Of a stretch of DNA of 45,957 nt, positions 32,681-41,019 are shown piece by piece. The position numbers and the translations under genes were made by a program. The notes below the pieces were generated by a model. The model ran no database searches, was not told the DNA's origin, and saw only the letters and a list, made by a program, of their open reading frames with translations. Origin of the DNA: an uncultured Collinsella sp. (GTDB lineage: Bacteria; Actinomycetota; Coriobacteriia; Coriobacteriales; Coriobacteriaceae); the NCBI GenBank assembly GCA_902490305.1, contig CABUDI010000014.1:1-45957 (forward strand), read 5' to 3'. The stretch's first letter is position 1, and each line of letters begins with the position of its first letter.

Positions 32681-33694
32681 ATGAAGCGCATCCTTCTCAT
32701 CGCCACGGGCGGCACCATCGCATCGACCGAGGACGGCAACGGCCTCTCCCCCGCCCTGACCGGTGAGGAGCTCGCCCAGAGCGTCCCAGAGATCTCGGGC
32801 CTCTGCGAGCTCGACGTCGTGCAGCCCATGAACATCGACAGCACCAATATGCGCCCGAGCGACTGGATGCGTATCCGCGATGTCATCGTCGAGGGTTATG
32901 CCGACCACGACGGCTTCGTGATTCTGCACGGCACCGACACCATGAGCTACACCGCGGCAGCGCTTTCCTACCTGATTCAGGACAGCCCCAAGCCCATCGT
33001 GCTCACCGGCTCGCAAAAGCCCATGGGCAATCCCTTTACCGACGCCAAGCTCAACCTGTACCAGAGCCTGCTCTATGCGCTCGACGAACACTCGCACGAC
33101 GTCTCAATCGTGTTTGGCGGCGTAGCCATTGCCGGCACGCGCGCCCGCAAACAGCGCACCATGAGCTTTAACGCGTTCATTAGCGTCAACTATCCGCCCA
33201 TCGCCTATATCCGCAACGACCGCATCGTGCGCAACGGGCTTCACGGCACGCATCAGGGCGAAAACCCGGTGCGTTTCTACGACAGCATCGACCCGCGCGT
33301 GTTTGTCCTTAAGCTCACGCCCGGCGTAAACCCGGGCATCCTCGACGCCCTTGCCGATAGCTACGACGCCGTGATTTTGGAGACCTTTGGCATTGGCGGT
33401 ATCCCCGAGTTTGGTGAGTCGGGCGAGTCATTCCAAGAGGCAATTTTCCGCTGGGTCGATTCGGGCCGCACTGTCGTTATGACCACGCAGGTCCCCGAAG
33501 AGGGCCTCGATCTGGGCGTTTATGAGGTCGGCCGTGCTTACGCCGATCATCCGGGTATTTTGCGCGGCGACGACATGACCACCGAGACGCTCGTGGCCAA
33601 GACCATGTGGGCGCTCGGCCAGTCACGCGATGCGGCAGAGATTCAGCGCCTGTTCTACAGCCAAGTCAACCACGACCGTATCCCGATGGTGTAA
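32681..33694 (+). CDS. ansA: type I L-asparaginase
   Basis: 337 residues. Hydrolyses asparagine to aspartate and ammonia. The two active-site loops are LIATGGTIASTEDG (Thr 12) and ILHGTDTMSYTAAAL (Thr-Asp pair), with the catalytic Lys in GSQKPMG. No signal peptide, as in the cytoplasmic type I enzymes. Starts MKRILL at ATG 32681 with a weak AGGA 9 bases upstream. It is divergent from guaA; the 267-bp gap between them (32414-32680) has no gene I can see. An XRE regulator converges on its 3' end. Confidence 0.92.
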   Translation: MKRILLIATGGTIASTEDGNGLSPALTGEELAQSVPEISGLCELDVVQPMNIDSTNMRPSDWMRIRDVIVEGYADHDGFVILHGTDTMSYTAAALSYLIQDSPKPIVLTGSQKPMGNPFTDAKLNLYQSLLYALDEHSHDVSIVFGGVAIAGTRARKQRTMSFNAFISVNYPPIAYIRNDRIVRNGLHGTHQGENPVRFYDSIDPRVFVLKLTPGVNPGILDALADSYDAVILETFGIGGIPEFGESGESFQEAIFRWVDSGRTVVMTTQVPEEGLDLGVYEVGRAYADHPGILRGDDMTTETLVAKTMWALGQSRDAAEIQRLFYSQVNHDRIPMV

Positions 33695-33715
33695 CCACCG
33701 GTCAATAGGCATCTT

Positions 33716-33934
33716 CTATTCAATGCCCTCGAGAAGCTCTGACACCGTCATACCGAGTGCGGGCGCAATCTTAAATAGAACCTTGAGCGTGAAATTTGCC
33801 GTTCCATCTTCGATTCGGTCGAGGTAGGGTCGGCTGATTCCTGTCGCCACACAAAAATCAACCTTGGAGATACCAAGGTCCCTGCGTGTCTCTTCGACCC
33901 GCCTGCCAAGAATCTGTTTCGCACGTTCGTCCAT
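33716..33934 (-). CDS. XRE-family (Cro/C1) regulator
   Basis: 72 residues, almost entirely one helix-turn-helix domain: RRDLGISKVDFCVATGISRP followed by YLDRIEDGTANFTLKVLFKI. This is the size of small autoregulators and antitoxins. There is no clear ribosome site before the ATG. A perfect 24-bp palindrome lies 30 bases upstream, between it and the divergent gene at 34011, and is the likely operator for both. Confidence 0.85.
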   Translation of the reverse strand: MDERAKQILGRRVEETRRDLGISKVDFCVATGISRPYLDRIEDGTANFTLKVLFKIAPALGMTVSELLEGIE

Positions 33935-33963
33935 GCAGCCGAGTTTGAAATGGAGCCGAACAT

Positions 33964-33987
33964 AAACGTAAACTATAGTTTACGTTT
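33964..33987. promoter_or_regulatory. perfect 24-bp palindrome, likely XRE operator
   Basis: Each half is AAACGTAAACTA and its complement, with no mismatch and no spacer. It lies between the divergent XRE gene and the 129-residue gene. The central TATAGT may double as a -10 element, so binding would silence transcription. Confidence 0.75.
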
Positions 33988-34010
33988 TGCCGAATACACA
34001 GGAGTTTTCT

Positions 34011-34400
34011 ATGTCGGGTTCTTCGGTCCGTACGTACCGAGCCACGCTTCGCACAAACAGCGCACCGCCCAAGCTCGTCGTCGTTGAAGCAGAATGCCTT
34101 TCGCCCGATGAGCGCACAGCATTTGCATTGCTATCAAGTCGCGTCGCCGCCGTTCTGGTCCCTTGCCCGACGCAAGGTGAACTTGCCATCCGATGCCAAG
34201 TGCACGGCTGCTCGCTCAATCAGGCTGCCGTAATCGCAACCAGCCAACGAGGCCTGCCGCTCCTTTTAGAAGCCGGTATCGCACTCGCCCTTCGCGGCGC
34301 CGGATACGAAAACGAGGCCGCCGCCGATGTAGTCTTTCGACCACGATCGAGCGGCGGCCTCGCAGCAGCCATTGAATATGCGTGCAGGCTCGTTGCTTAA
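34011..34400 (+). CDS. hypothetical protein beside the XRE regulator
   Basis: 129 residues from ATG 34011, with CAGGAG 6-7 bases upstream. The middle reads PKLVVVEAECLSPDERTAFA and VPCPTQGELAIRC, and the C-terminal half is Ala/Leu-rich (LPLLLEAGIALALRGAGYEN). I do not recognise a fold or family. It has no signal peptide or membrane helix of convincing length. Its only clue is the shared palindrome with a divergent XRE regulator, an arrangement of toxin-antitoxin or stress pairs. It ends 9 bases before a convergent membrane-protein gene. Confidence 0.68.
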   Translation: MSGSSVRTYRATLRTNSAPPKLVVVEAECLSPDERTAFALLSSRVAAVLVPCPTQGELAIRCQVHGCSLNQAAVIATSQRGLPLLLEAGIALALRGAGYENEAAADVVFRPRSSGGLAAAIEYACRLVA

Positions 34401-34409
34401 AAGGACAAG

Positions 34410-34793
34410 CTAGAAACCAAAGCCAAAGCCAGTTCCGGTAATCGCCGAGTACATAAAGTAAACGTTGATCACGTTGAGGAACACACCCGTGATGCAACCG
34501 TTGCGCAGGTAGCGCTCGCACACGATGCGCGCCATGGCGGCGGAGTCATCATTGTTCTTGGCCTGGCGTCCCGCCGTAAAGTACGTTGCCACGCTCAGCA
34601 GCAAATTGAGCACCGGAAGCGCCAGCAGCTCGTAGCTCTTGCCCCAGCGCGCCACCTCGCCGGCTGCGTTAAACTTCGTTGCCACCTCGGGGCCAATGTT
34701 GGGGATTACAAACGCTGCGACCACCAGCGGAAGCACCGCAAGCACCAGCAGCGCGATGCCCATGTAGCCGGCTTTTTTGCCATATTTGAACAT
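34410..34793 (-). CDS. DUF1648 membrane protein (SdpI-like)
   Basis: 127 residues with three or four helices. The hallmark is NIGPEVATKFNAAGEVARWG right after the first helix (AIVVLAVLPLVVAAF-like region, residues 12-30), which is the DUF1648 motif also found in the immunity protein SdpI. Two more helices follow (ELLALPVLNLLLSVATYF and CITGVFLNVINVYFMYSAI). It ends in GFGFGF. Function unknown. It lies 11 bases downstream of ychF and may be cotranscribed. Confidence 0.75.
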   Translation of the reverse strand: MFKYGKKAGYMGIALLVLAVLPLVVAAFVIPNIGPEVATKFNAAGEVARWGKSYELLALPVLNLLLSVATYFTAGRQAKNNDDSAAMARIVCERYLRNGCITGVFLNVINVYFMYSAITGTGFGFGF

Positions 34794-34804
34794 GCGCGTC
34801 GTCC

Positions 34805-35881
34805 TTACACGTTAAAGCGGAAGTGCACGACGTCGCCATCGGCCATGACATAGTCCTTGCCCTCGATGCGTAGCTTGCCGGCGGCCTTGGCGCCCTGCTC
34901 ACCGCCGAGCTCGATGTAGTCGTCGTAGCCAATGACCTCGGCCTTAATAAAGCCGCGCTCAAAGTCGGTATGGATGACGCCGGCGGCCTGCGGGGCGGTC
35001 GCGCCCTGACGCACCGTCCAGGCCTTGACCTCCATCTCGCCGGCCGTAAAGAACGACTGCAGGCCGAGCAGCTTGTAGGCAGCCTGAGCGAGCACGTCCA
35101 GGCCGGGCTGCTCCAGGCCCAGGCTTTCCAGGTAGTCGGCGGCGTCCTCGGGATCGAGCTCGGAAAGCTCGGCCTCGATCTTGGCGCAGATGGGCAGTGG
35201 CTTGACACCATCGATGGGCGCCAGGTCGTCGTTGAGCATATCCTCGTCCACGTTGGCCACATACAGGATGGGCTTCATGGTGAGCAGGAACAGGCCCTTG
35301 GCAGCGGCGCGCTCCTCGTCGGTCATCTCCATGGACGCGGCGCGCTTGCCCTCGTTGAGCCAGGCAAGCAGGCGCTTGGCCACCTCGAACTTGGGCATGA
35401 GCTCCTTGTCGCGCTTGGCCTCCTTCTCGAGCTTGGGCAGCTGCTTCTCGAGCGTGCCCATGTCGGCCAGGATGAGCTCGGTCATGATGGTGTCGGCATC
35501 GCCGGCGGGATCGACGAACTCGCCCGTGCGGCCCACCTCGCGCATAACGTTGGGGTCCTTAAAGTAGCGCACGACCTCGCAGATGGCATCGGTCTCGCGG
35601 ATGTTTGCCAAGAACTGGTTGCCCAGGCCCTCGCCCTCGTTGGCACCCTTCACCAGGCCCGCGATGTCGACAAACTCGACCGTAGCCGGCACAATGCGGC
35701 CCGGGTTGACGATGTCGGCAAGCTTTTGCAGGCGGCTATCGGGCACGTCGACGATACCCACGTTGGGGTCGATCGTGGCAAACGGGTAGTTGGCGGCAAG
35801 GCCGGTCTTTTTGGTAAGCGCGGTGAACAGCGTCGACTTGCCCACGTTGGGCAGGCCCACGATACCGATGGAAAGGGACAC
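34805..35881 (-). CDS. ychF: redox-regulated ATPase YchF
   Basis: 358 residues, an Obg-family P-loop protein that hydrolyses ATP rather than GTP and binds ribosomes. G1 is GLPNVGKSTLF, G3 DIAGLVKGANEGEGLGNQFL. The ATP-preferring variant NVDED replaces the usual NKxD. The C-terminal TGS domain holds the family ending DFERGFIKAEVIGYDDYIEL followed by GKDYVMADGDVVHFRFNV. AAAAGGAGCT lies before the ATG. Core gene of normal length. Confidence 0.96.
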   Translation of the reverse strand: MSLSIGIVGLPNVGKSTLFTALTKKTGLAANYPFATIDPNVGIVDVPDSRLQKLADIVNPGRIVPATVEFVDIAGLVKGANEGEGLGNQFLANIRETDAICEVVRYFKDPNVMREVGRTGEFVDPAGDADTIMTELILADMGTLEKQLPKLEKEAKRDKELMPKFEVAKRLLAWLNEGKRAASMEMTDEERAAAKGLFLLTMKPILYVANVDEDMLNDDLAPIDGVKPLPICAKIEAELSELDPEDAADYLESLGLEQPGLDVLAQAAYKLLGLQSFFTAGEMEVKAWTVRQGATAPQAAGVIHTDFERGFIKAEVIGYDDYIELGGEQGAKAAGKLRIEGKDYVMADGDVVHFRFNV

Positions 35882-35924
35882 GACAGCTCCTTTTAGTACA
35901 GGTACTTCAAACTGTATAAGTATA

Positions 35925-35968
35925 GCGCCGCCGCAGCATCCGGGCGAATCCGGACACCGCGGCGGCGC
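35925..35968 (-). terminator. terminator after the multi-cluster ferredoxin-like gene
   Basis: GCGCCGCCGC and GCGGCGGCGC pair perfectly, with a further inner stem. It lies 28 bases after the stop of the minus-strand gene at 35996; on that strand TATACTTATACAG follows. Confidence 0.55.
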
Positions 35969-35995
35969 AAATGAAGCAGAGATAGAGCTCGCTGA

Positions 35996-37249
35996 CTAGT
36001 CCGCGAGCTTCTCCACCTGATCGAGCATCTTGTCAAGCTTGGCCTTTGCCTCGGCCTTGGCCTTCTGGGCCTCTTCGTGGGCCTTGGCCTTCTGAGCGGC
36101 CTTTTCCTCGGCCTCGGGGTCGACAACGACCAGATTGGACGCATCGTGCTCGACCAGCTTGAGCGCATGCTCGGGGCACACCTTAACGCAGGCTCCGCAA
36201 CCTAGGCAATACGTGGACTCCAGTGCAAAGCGACCGCTTCCCACCAAATCGCAGGCAAACGTGGGGCACACGTTGACGCACTCGCCGCATGACGTGCACT
36301 TGTCAAAATCGCATTCCGGTGTGCTCACCTGCATATTCTGGGCAAGCTCGGGGTGGTTCTGCAGCGTCGAGAGCACCAGCTGCCGCCCGTGCGTGAGCGA
36401 ACGGCGACGCTTGGTCGTCGTGGTGCCGCACATGGTGTTGAGCGTGCGCTCGAGCTGCGTGATCTGGTGACGGTGAGCCTTCAACTTCTGCGTCACCGAG
36501 GCCAGCGCCGCCGTCGCCGGATTGAGCTTGGTCACCGTCAGGCCCGTGGTGCGGGCAATCTTATCCATGTACTCCTTGCGCTCGTACTCGCGGCGCTTAT
36601 GGCATTTGAGGCTCTTGGGGTCGACCTCCAGGCCCATGCCCGTACCCGCCCACTCCTCGGCGGTAGCAATGGCCTCGCCCAAAATGTCCTCGCCACCGGT
36701 GTTGCGGCACTTATCGCACACGCCCAGTGGCAGGTAGACGCTCACGTTGGGATAGTCCGCCAGTACCGAGAACCAGGTCTCGGCCGTAATATCGCCCACG
36801 CAGGCAACGACGACCTCGTTTTCGCGCGGCATGCGCTTGAGGGCGCGTGTGCAGGTGACGTAGGCGGTCTCGTGGCTCGTAGCAGCGGAGACGATATCGT
36901 CATACAGGTTTTTAGGCGCCAGGCGCGGCGAGATGATCGCCTCGGTCGGACAGGCAGCGGCGCACAGGCCGCACTTGCGACAGGAGTCGAGGATCTCGAT
37001 GGCGTCTTCCTCGACCTCGATAGCGTTGACCGGGCACACGTCCATGCACGCGGCGCAACCGCTCTTTTCGTTTTTGCAGGTCAAGCACGGAATGGTGTTG
37101 CCGCGCGGACGCTCCTTGTAGTCGGCAGGATTCCACTGCGGTGCCGACGGATCGAGCGCATCGGTCACGCCGCCAAGCGGGTTTTTAAGAAAGTCGAAAC
37201 CCTTGCTGATCTCGATAATGTCATCAAACAGATCGTGTTCCTGCGCCAT
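35996..37249 (-). CDS. multi-cluster 4Fe-4S ferredoxin-like protein
   Basis: 417 residues. An N-terminal ferredoxin module has CLTCKNEKSGCAACMDVCP and CRKCGLCAAACP. The middle (about residues 125-200) reads YVTCTRALKRM, VACVGDIT and LPLGVCDKCR, which recalls the MvhD/heterodisulfide-reductase-associated family. The C-terminal module has CTSCGECVNVCPTFAC and CLGCGACVKVCPEHAL, then an Ala/Lys/Glu coiled-coil tail. No membrane helix. Such proteins pass electrons between cytoplasmic partners. GGGAGGGG precedes ATG 37249. It has no operon partners here; the electron donor is unknown. Confidence 0.82.
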   Translation of the reverse strand: MAQEHDLFDDIIEISKGFDFLKNPLGGVTDALDPSAPQWNPADYKERPRGNTIPCLTCKNEKSGCAACMDVCPVNAIEVEEDAIEILDSCRKCGLCAAACPTEAIISPRLAPKNLYDDIVSAATSHETAYVTCTRALKRMPRENEVVVACVGDITAETWFSVLADYPNVSVYLPLGVCDKCRNTGGEDILGEAIATAEEWAGTGMGLEVDPKSLKCHKRREYERKEYMDKIARTTGLTVTKLNPATAALASVTQKLKAHRHQITQLERTLNTMCGTTTTKRRRSLTHGRQLVLSTLQNHPELAQNMQVSTPECDFDKCTSCGECVNVCPTFACDLVGSGRFALESTYCLGCGACVKVCPEHALKLVEHDASNLVVVDPEAEEKAAQKAKAHEEAQKAKAEAKAKLDKMLDQVEKLAD

Positions 37250-37399
37250 GCGCGGCCCCTCCCTGAGCAGTGCAAACAAGCAAGAGATAATGATACGCTA
37301 TCGGCCCACACCTCGGGCAAATTACACGCGGCGCACCTTTGAGGCAAATAGCCTATGCCTATCGCCGCCTCGATTGCACAAGGTCGATCAAGCGCCTAG

Positions 37400-38467
37400 C
37401 TATGCCTCGCGCATGAGCTGCACGAGCTTTTGTCTGGTCACCTTGGCCTGTTCGTTAGCCATATTGCGTTCGTTTCTAAAGGCCGCATCCGCAACGCTCA
37501 TCAGGTCGGCATCGGAAATCTCGTCAAGGCCCAGCTCCTCGAGCGTCGTCGGCAGACCGACGCGCTGGCAAAACTCGAGCACCTGATTAAGCTCGGGCGC
37601 ACGCTCCAGGCGCAGCTGCACCACCAGACCAAACGCTACGGCCTCGCCGTGCATAGCTTTGCACTCGGGCAAAATCGTCAGGCCGTTGGCGATGGCATGG
37701 GCAAGCGCCAAGCCACCGCTCTCAAAGCCGACGCCCGAAAGCAGAATATTGCACTCGATCAGGCGCTCAACCGCTGGCGATGTACGGCCCTTTTTGAGAT
37801 CGCGCTTGGCAGCGACGCCGCACTCCATGAGTGTGTCATAGCAGGCACGAGCCGCAACCAAGGCCAAGTGTCCCGGCGCGCCACCGTGCTCGTTGGCGCC
37901 GTGCGCCGCGGCGCACGAACGCGCCTCGAAGTACGTTGCCAGCGCATCGCCCATACCAGCGACCGTCATACGCAGCGGGGCCGCCGCGACCACGTTGGTA
38001 TCGACCACGACCAAGTCTGGATTCTTCTCGAGCATCAGGTAGCGGTCGAACGACCCATCCTCGTGATACAGCACCGAAATCGCGCTGCACGGACCGTCCA
38101 TCGACGCCGCCGTGGGACATACGCACAACGGCAACTCGGCATAAAACGCAACGGCCTTGGCGATATCGAGCATCTTGCCGCCGCCAATGCCCACCACCAT
38201 GTCGCAATACTCGGCCCGGGCTTCCTTGGCCATTTCGACAACGGCATCTTCCGTACACGGACCGTTGTAAATCTTAAAGAACGGCTCGCTTAGATCTTCA
38301 TCCAGAAATCCATCGACGATCTGCTTGCACAGCCGATCCTCGGTGCCCTGGTCAAACAGGACATAGGCAGCGCAGCCCAACCATGACAAATACCTGCCCT
38401 GACGCGAAAGTTCGCCCGGCCCCTGAACATACCGGCCGGGACCGCCATAAACCATGGGAAGCGCCAT
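37400..38467 (-). CDS. glycerol dehydrogenase-like iron-type alcohol dehydrogenase (paralogue)
   Basis: 355 residues of the GldA family (NAD-linked, Zn/Fe dehydrogenases). The NAD loop is VVGIGGGKMLDIAKAVAFY; metal-site stretches are GMGDALATYFEARS, AHAIANGLTILPE and CKAMHGEAVAFG. Compared with the next gene it is clearly a tandem paralogue but shares only part of the sequence. The start MALPMVYGGPGRYVQGPG aligns with the paralogue's start. It keeps the Asp and His metal ligands, so activity is expected on glycerol or a related polyol. Confidence 0.85.
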   Translation of the reverse strand: MALPMVYGGPGRYVQGPGELSRQGRYLSWLGCAAYVLFDQGTEDRLCKQIVDGFLDEDLSEPFFKIYNGPCTEDAVVEMAKEARAEYCDMVVGIGGGKMLDIAKAVAFYAELPLCVCPTAASMDGPCSAISVLYHEDGSFDRYLMLEKNPDLVVVDTNVVAAAPLRMTVAGMGDALATYFEARSCAAAHGANEHGGAPGHLALVAARACYDTLMECGVAAKRDLKKGRTSPAVERLIECNILLSGVGFESGGLALAHAIANGLTILPECKAMHGEAVAFGLVVQLRLERAPELNQVLEFCQRVGLPTTLEELGLDEISDADLMSVADAAFRNERNMANEQAKVTRQKLVQLMREA

Positions 38468-38568
38468 ACGAGAATCCGCCCTTCATCAAACAACGATTGG
38501 TACAAAGTAACCTTCCCCCTGCACCAACTTGTGCATTGGAGACAGGCCACTTTGCACCATAGCAAAAA

Positions 38569-38597
38569 GGGGCAAAGCCATCTGTCGGCTTTGCCCC
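38569..38597 (-). terminator. terminator of the gldA gene
   Basis: GGGGCAAAGCC and GGCTTTGCCCC form an 11-bp stem with a 7-base loop; TTTTTGC follows on the minus strand. It separates the two dehydrogenase paralogues into different transcripts. Confidence 0.8.
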
Positions 38598-38611
38598 TTC
38601 CTTAGCTTAAT

Positions 38612-39712
38612 TTACTCATCCATGAGATAGTAGTGGCCCAGCGCGTCGGCACCCAGGATGGCGTTTGCGACCGTCTCGGGCGTCACCTCAAACGGCATGT
38701 TGCACATGGTGTCATCGGGCGCGCAGGCGGCCTCGGCAACAATCATGGCCTGCTCGCGCGTAAGCTCGGCAACGCCAAGTTCCTTCATCGTAACCGGCAG
38801 GCCCAGCTCAATGCAGAAGCCCAAGACTTCCTCAAGCTTCTCGGTCGGGGCATCCTCGAGTACCAGCTGGACGATGGTGCCAAAGGCGACCTTCTCGCCG
38901 TGATACATGCCGTGGCACTCGGGCAGCATCGTCAGGCCATTGTGGATGGCATGAGCAGCAGCAAGGCCCGAGCTCTCAAAGCCAATGCCGGAGAGCAGCG
39001 TGTTTGCCTCGATGATGTGCTCCACGGCAGGCGTCAGCGCACCTTTCTCCAACGCGACCTTGGCCTTCACACCATCGGCCATAAGCGTCTCGTAGCAGAG
39101 CTTGGCAAGTGCCAGACCAGCCATACCGCCCTTGCCGCCGGCGCAAGTGCCACCGTCGGCATCATGCGTCGCCTGAGCCTCAAAGTAGGTTGCGAGCGCA
39201 TCGCCCATACCGGAAACCGTCAGGCGCACCGGGCTCGCCGCGATAACCGTCGTATCCATCAGGACAATGTTGGGGTTTGCCTTAAGGAACAGATACTTAT
39301 CGAACTGGCCGTCATCGGTGTAGAGCACCGAAAGTGCTGAGCACGGTGCATCGGTCGAGGCGATGGTGGGGCAAATGATAACCGGGGACTCCAGGTAGTA
39401 GGCAACGGCCTTGGCGGTGTCGAGGATCTTACCGCCACCGACGCCGACGATGATATCGCAACCGTTGTCGCGCGCGAGCGCCACCAAACGGTCGACCTCG
39501 CCCTTGGAGCACTCGCCATTAAAGTCCTCAAACAGCAGCTCGGCCTTAGCCTCGGCAAAGCCGCCCTCGATCTTGGCACCGACGCGCTTCTTGCCCGAAG
39601 GCGTCACAATAACGAGGGCCTTAGCGCCGAGCGGCTCGACATAGGAGCCGAGCTTGGCGAGCTCGTCCGGACCCTGGATGTACTTGCTGGGGCTATTGAA
39701 AATTGCAGCCAT
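38612..39712 (-). CDS. gldA: glycerol dehydrogenase
   Basis: 366 residues. Oxidises glycerol to dihydroxyacetone with NAD. Starts MAAIFNSPSKYIQGPDELAK, the GldA opening. NAD loop IIVGVGGGKILDTAKAVAYY, then STDAPCSALSVLYTDDGQFD, GMGDALATYFEAQAT, AAHAIHNGLTMLPECHGMYH and GEKVAFG carry the metal ligands (Asp, His, His). It matches classical GldA better than the neighbour. It lies between two good terminators, so it is a single-gene unit. A sugar-alcohol fermentation role fits the Fe-alcohol dehydrogenase next to it. Confidence 0.92.
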   Translation of the reverse strand: MAAIFNSPSKYIQGPDELAKLGSYVEPLGAKALVIVTPSGKKRVGAKIEGGFAEAKAELLFEDFNGECSKGEVDRLVALARDNGCDIIVGVGGGKILDTAKAVAYYLESPVIICPTIASTDAPCSALSVLYTDDGQFDKYLFLKANPNIVLMDTTVIAASPVRLTVSGMGDALATYFEAQATHDADGGTCAGGKGGMAGLALAKLCYETLMADGVKAKVALEKGALTPAVEHIIEANTLLSGIGFESSGLAAAHAIHNGLTMLPECHGMYHGEKVAFGTIVQLVLEDAPTEKLEEVLGFCIELGLPVTMKELGVAELTREQAMIVAEAACAPDDTMCNMPFEVTPETVANAILGADALGHYYLMDE

Positions 39713-39743
39713 AACTATCCCATTCTCTAAAAGAAAAAAGAAA

Positions 39744-39773
39744 GGGGCTCCGTACGGATACGTGCGGAGCCCC
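39744..39773 (-). terminator. terminator of the Fe-alcohol dehydrogenase gene
   Basis: GGGGCTCCG and CGGAGCCCC form a 9-bp stem. On the minus strand TTTCTTTTTTCTTTTAG follows, a textbook tail. It lies 22 bases after the stop. Confidence 0.88.
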
Positions 39774-39795
39774 TCGTTACGATGACAAGAGTCGA

Positions 39796-41019
39796 TTAGA
39801 AATCGATGTCGGTGTCGTAGTAGCAGGCCTTGAGGATCTTCTCGAAGTCGGCAGCCTTGGTCTCACGCGGGTTCTCGGGCGTGCAGGCGTCCTGCTCGGC
39901 GTTCGCGGCGATCTCGGGCAGCTTGGCGAGGAACTCCTCCTCGGAAACCATCTGCGGGTTCTCGGCGTCGACCTTCACGCCACCATTCGCGTAATCCTTG
40001 ATGGACTGCGGAATGTTGAGCTGGTCGTTGAGGTCGCGGATCTTCTGGACGAGCGCAGCGATGAGCTCCTCGTTGGTCTCGCCGGGAAGGTGCAGGATCT
40101 CCTTGGCCACGTAAGCATAACGCTCGGCAGCACGCGGGTCCTTGGAGTTCCACTGGATGACCTTGCCCAGGTACATGGCGTTAGCAGCACCGTGGATGAT
40201 GTGGCCGTTCTCGAAGGCAGCACCGGTCTTGTGAGCCATGGAGTGAACGATGCCGAGCAGGCCCGAGGAGAAGGCGATACCGGCGATGCACTGAGCCTCG
40301 TGCATGTGCTGACGGGCCTCATGGTCGCCAGCATAGGACTTGGGCAGCCACTCGACGATCTCGCGGATGCCGTGCAGGGCGTTGGCATCGGTGAACATAG
40401 AGGCGCAGGTGGAAACGTAGGCCTCCATGCAGTGGGTCAGAGCGTCCATGCCGGTATGAGCGCACAGCTTGGCGGGCATGGTGTAGGTGAGCTCCGGGTC
40501 GACGATGGCGACATCAGGGGTGATGTTGAAGTCGGCCAGCGGGTACTTGATGCCCTTGGCGTAGTCGGTAATGACGGAGAACGCGGTGACCTCGGTAGCG
40601 GTGCCGGAGGTAGAGGAGATGGCGCAGAAATGAGCCTTCTGACGCAGCTCGGGGAAGCTGAACGGCTGGATGATGTTATCGAAGGACTCCTCGGGATACT
40701 CGTAGAAGACCCACATGGCCTTAGCGGCATCGATGGGCGAGCCGCCGCCGATGGCGATAATCCAGTCGGGCTCGAACTCGCGCATGGCCTCGGCGCCCTT
40801 CATGACCGTCTCGATGGACGGGTCGGACTCGACGCCCTCGAACAGCTTGACCTCGAAACCGCCCTCTTTGAGGTCGGCCTCAACGTCCTGCAGGAACCCG
40901 CCGCGGCGCATAGAGCTGCCGCCAGAAACGATGATGGCCTTCTTGCCCTTGAGGTTCTTCACCTCGTGGCGAGCGCCCTCACCAAAGTACAGATCGCGAG
41001 GATTGGTAAAACGTCCCAT
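39796..41019 (-). CDS. iron-containing alcohol dehydrogenase
   Basis: 407 residues, type III alcohol dehydrogenase close to butanol/AdhE-type enzymes. The NAD loop is WIIAIGGGSPIDAAKAMWVF. The family signature regions are SSTSGTATEVTAFSVI, THTGMDALTHCMEAYVS-like HTGMDALTHCMEAY, and GIVHSMAHKTGAAF with GHIIHGAANA, which carry the iron-binding Asp and three His. AGGAGG lies 7 bases before ATG 41019, and the long minus-strand leader upstream may be regulatory. It reduces aldehydes to alcohols to recycle NADH during fermentation. Confidence 0.92.
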   Translation of the reverse strand: MGRFTNPRDLYFGEGARHEVKNLKGKKAIIVSGGSSMRRGGFLQDVEADLKEGGFEVKLFEGVESDPSIETVMKGAEAMREFEPDWIIAIGGGSPIDAAKAMWVFYEYPEESFDNIIQPFSFPELRQKAHFCAISSTSGTATEVTAFSVITDYAKGIKYPLADFNITPDVAIVDPELTYTMPAKLCAHTGMDALTHCMEAYVSTCASMFTDANALHGIREIVEWLPKSYAGDHEARQHMHEAQCIAGIAFSSGLLGIVHSMAHKTGAAFENGHIIHGAANAMYLGKVIQWNSKDPRAAERYAYVAKEILHLPGETNEELIAALVQKIRDLNDQLNIPQSIKDYANGGVKVDAENPQMVSEEEFLAKLPEIAANAEQDACTPENPRETKAADFEKILKACYYDTDIDF

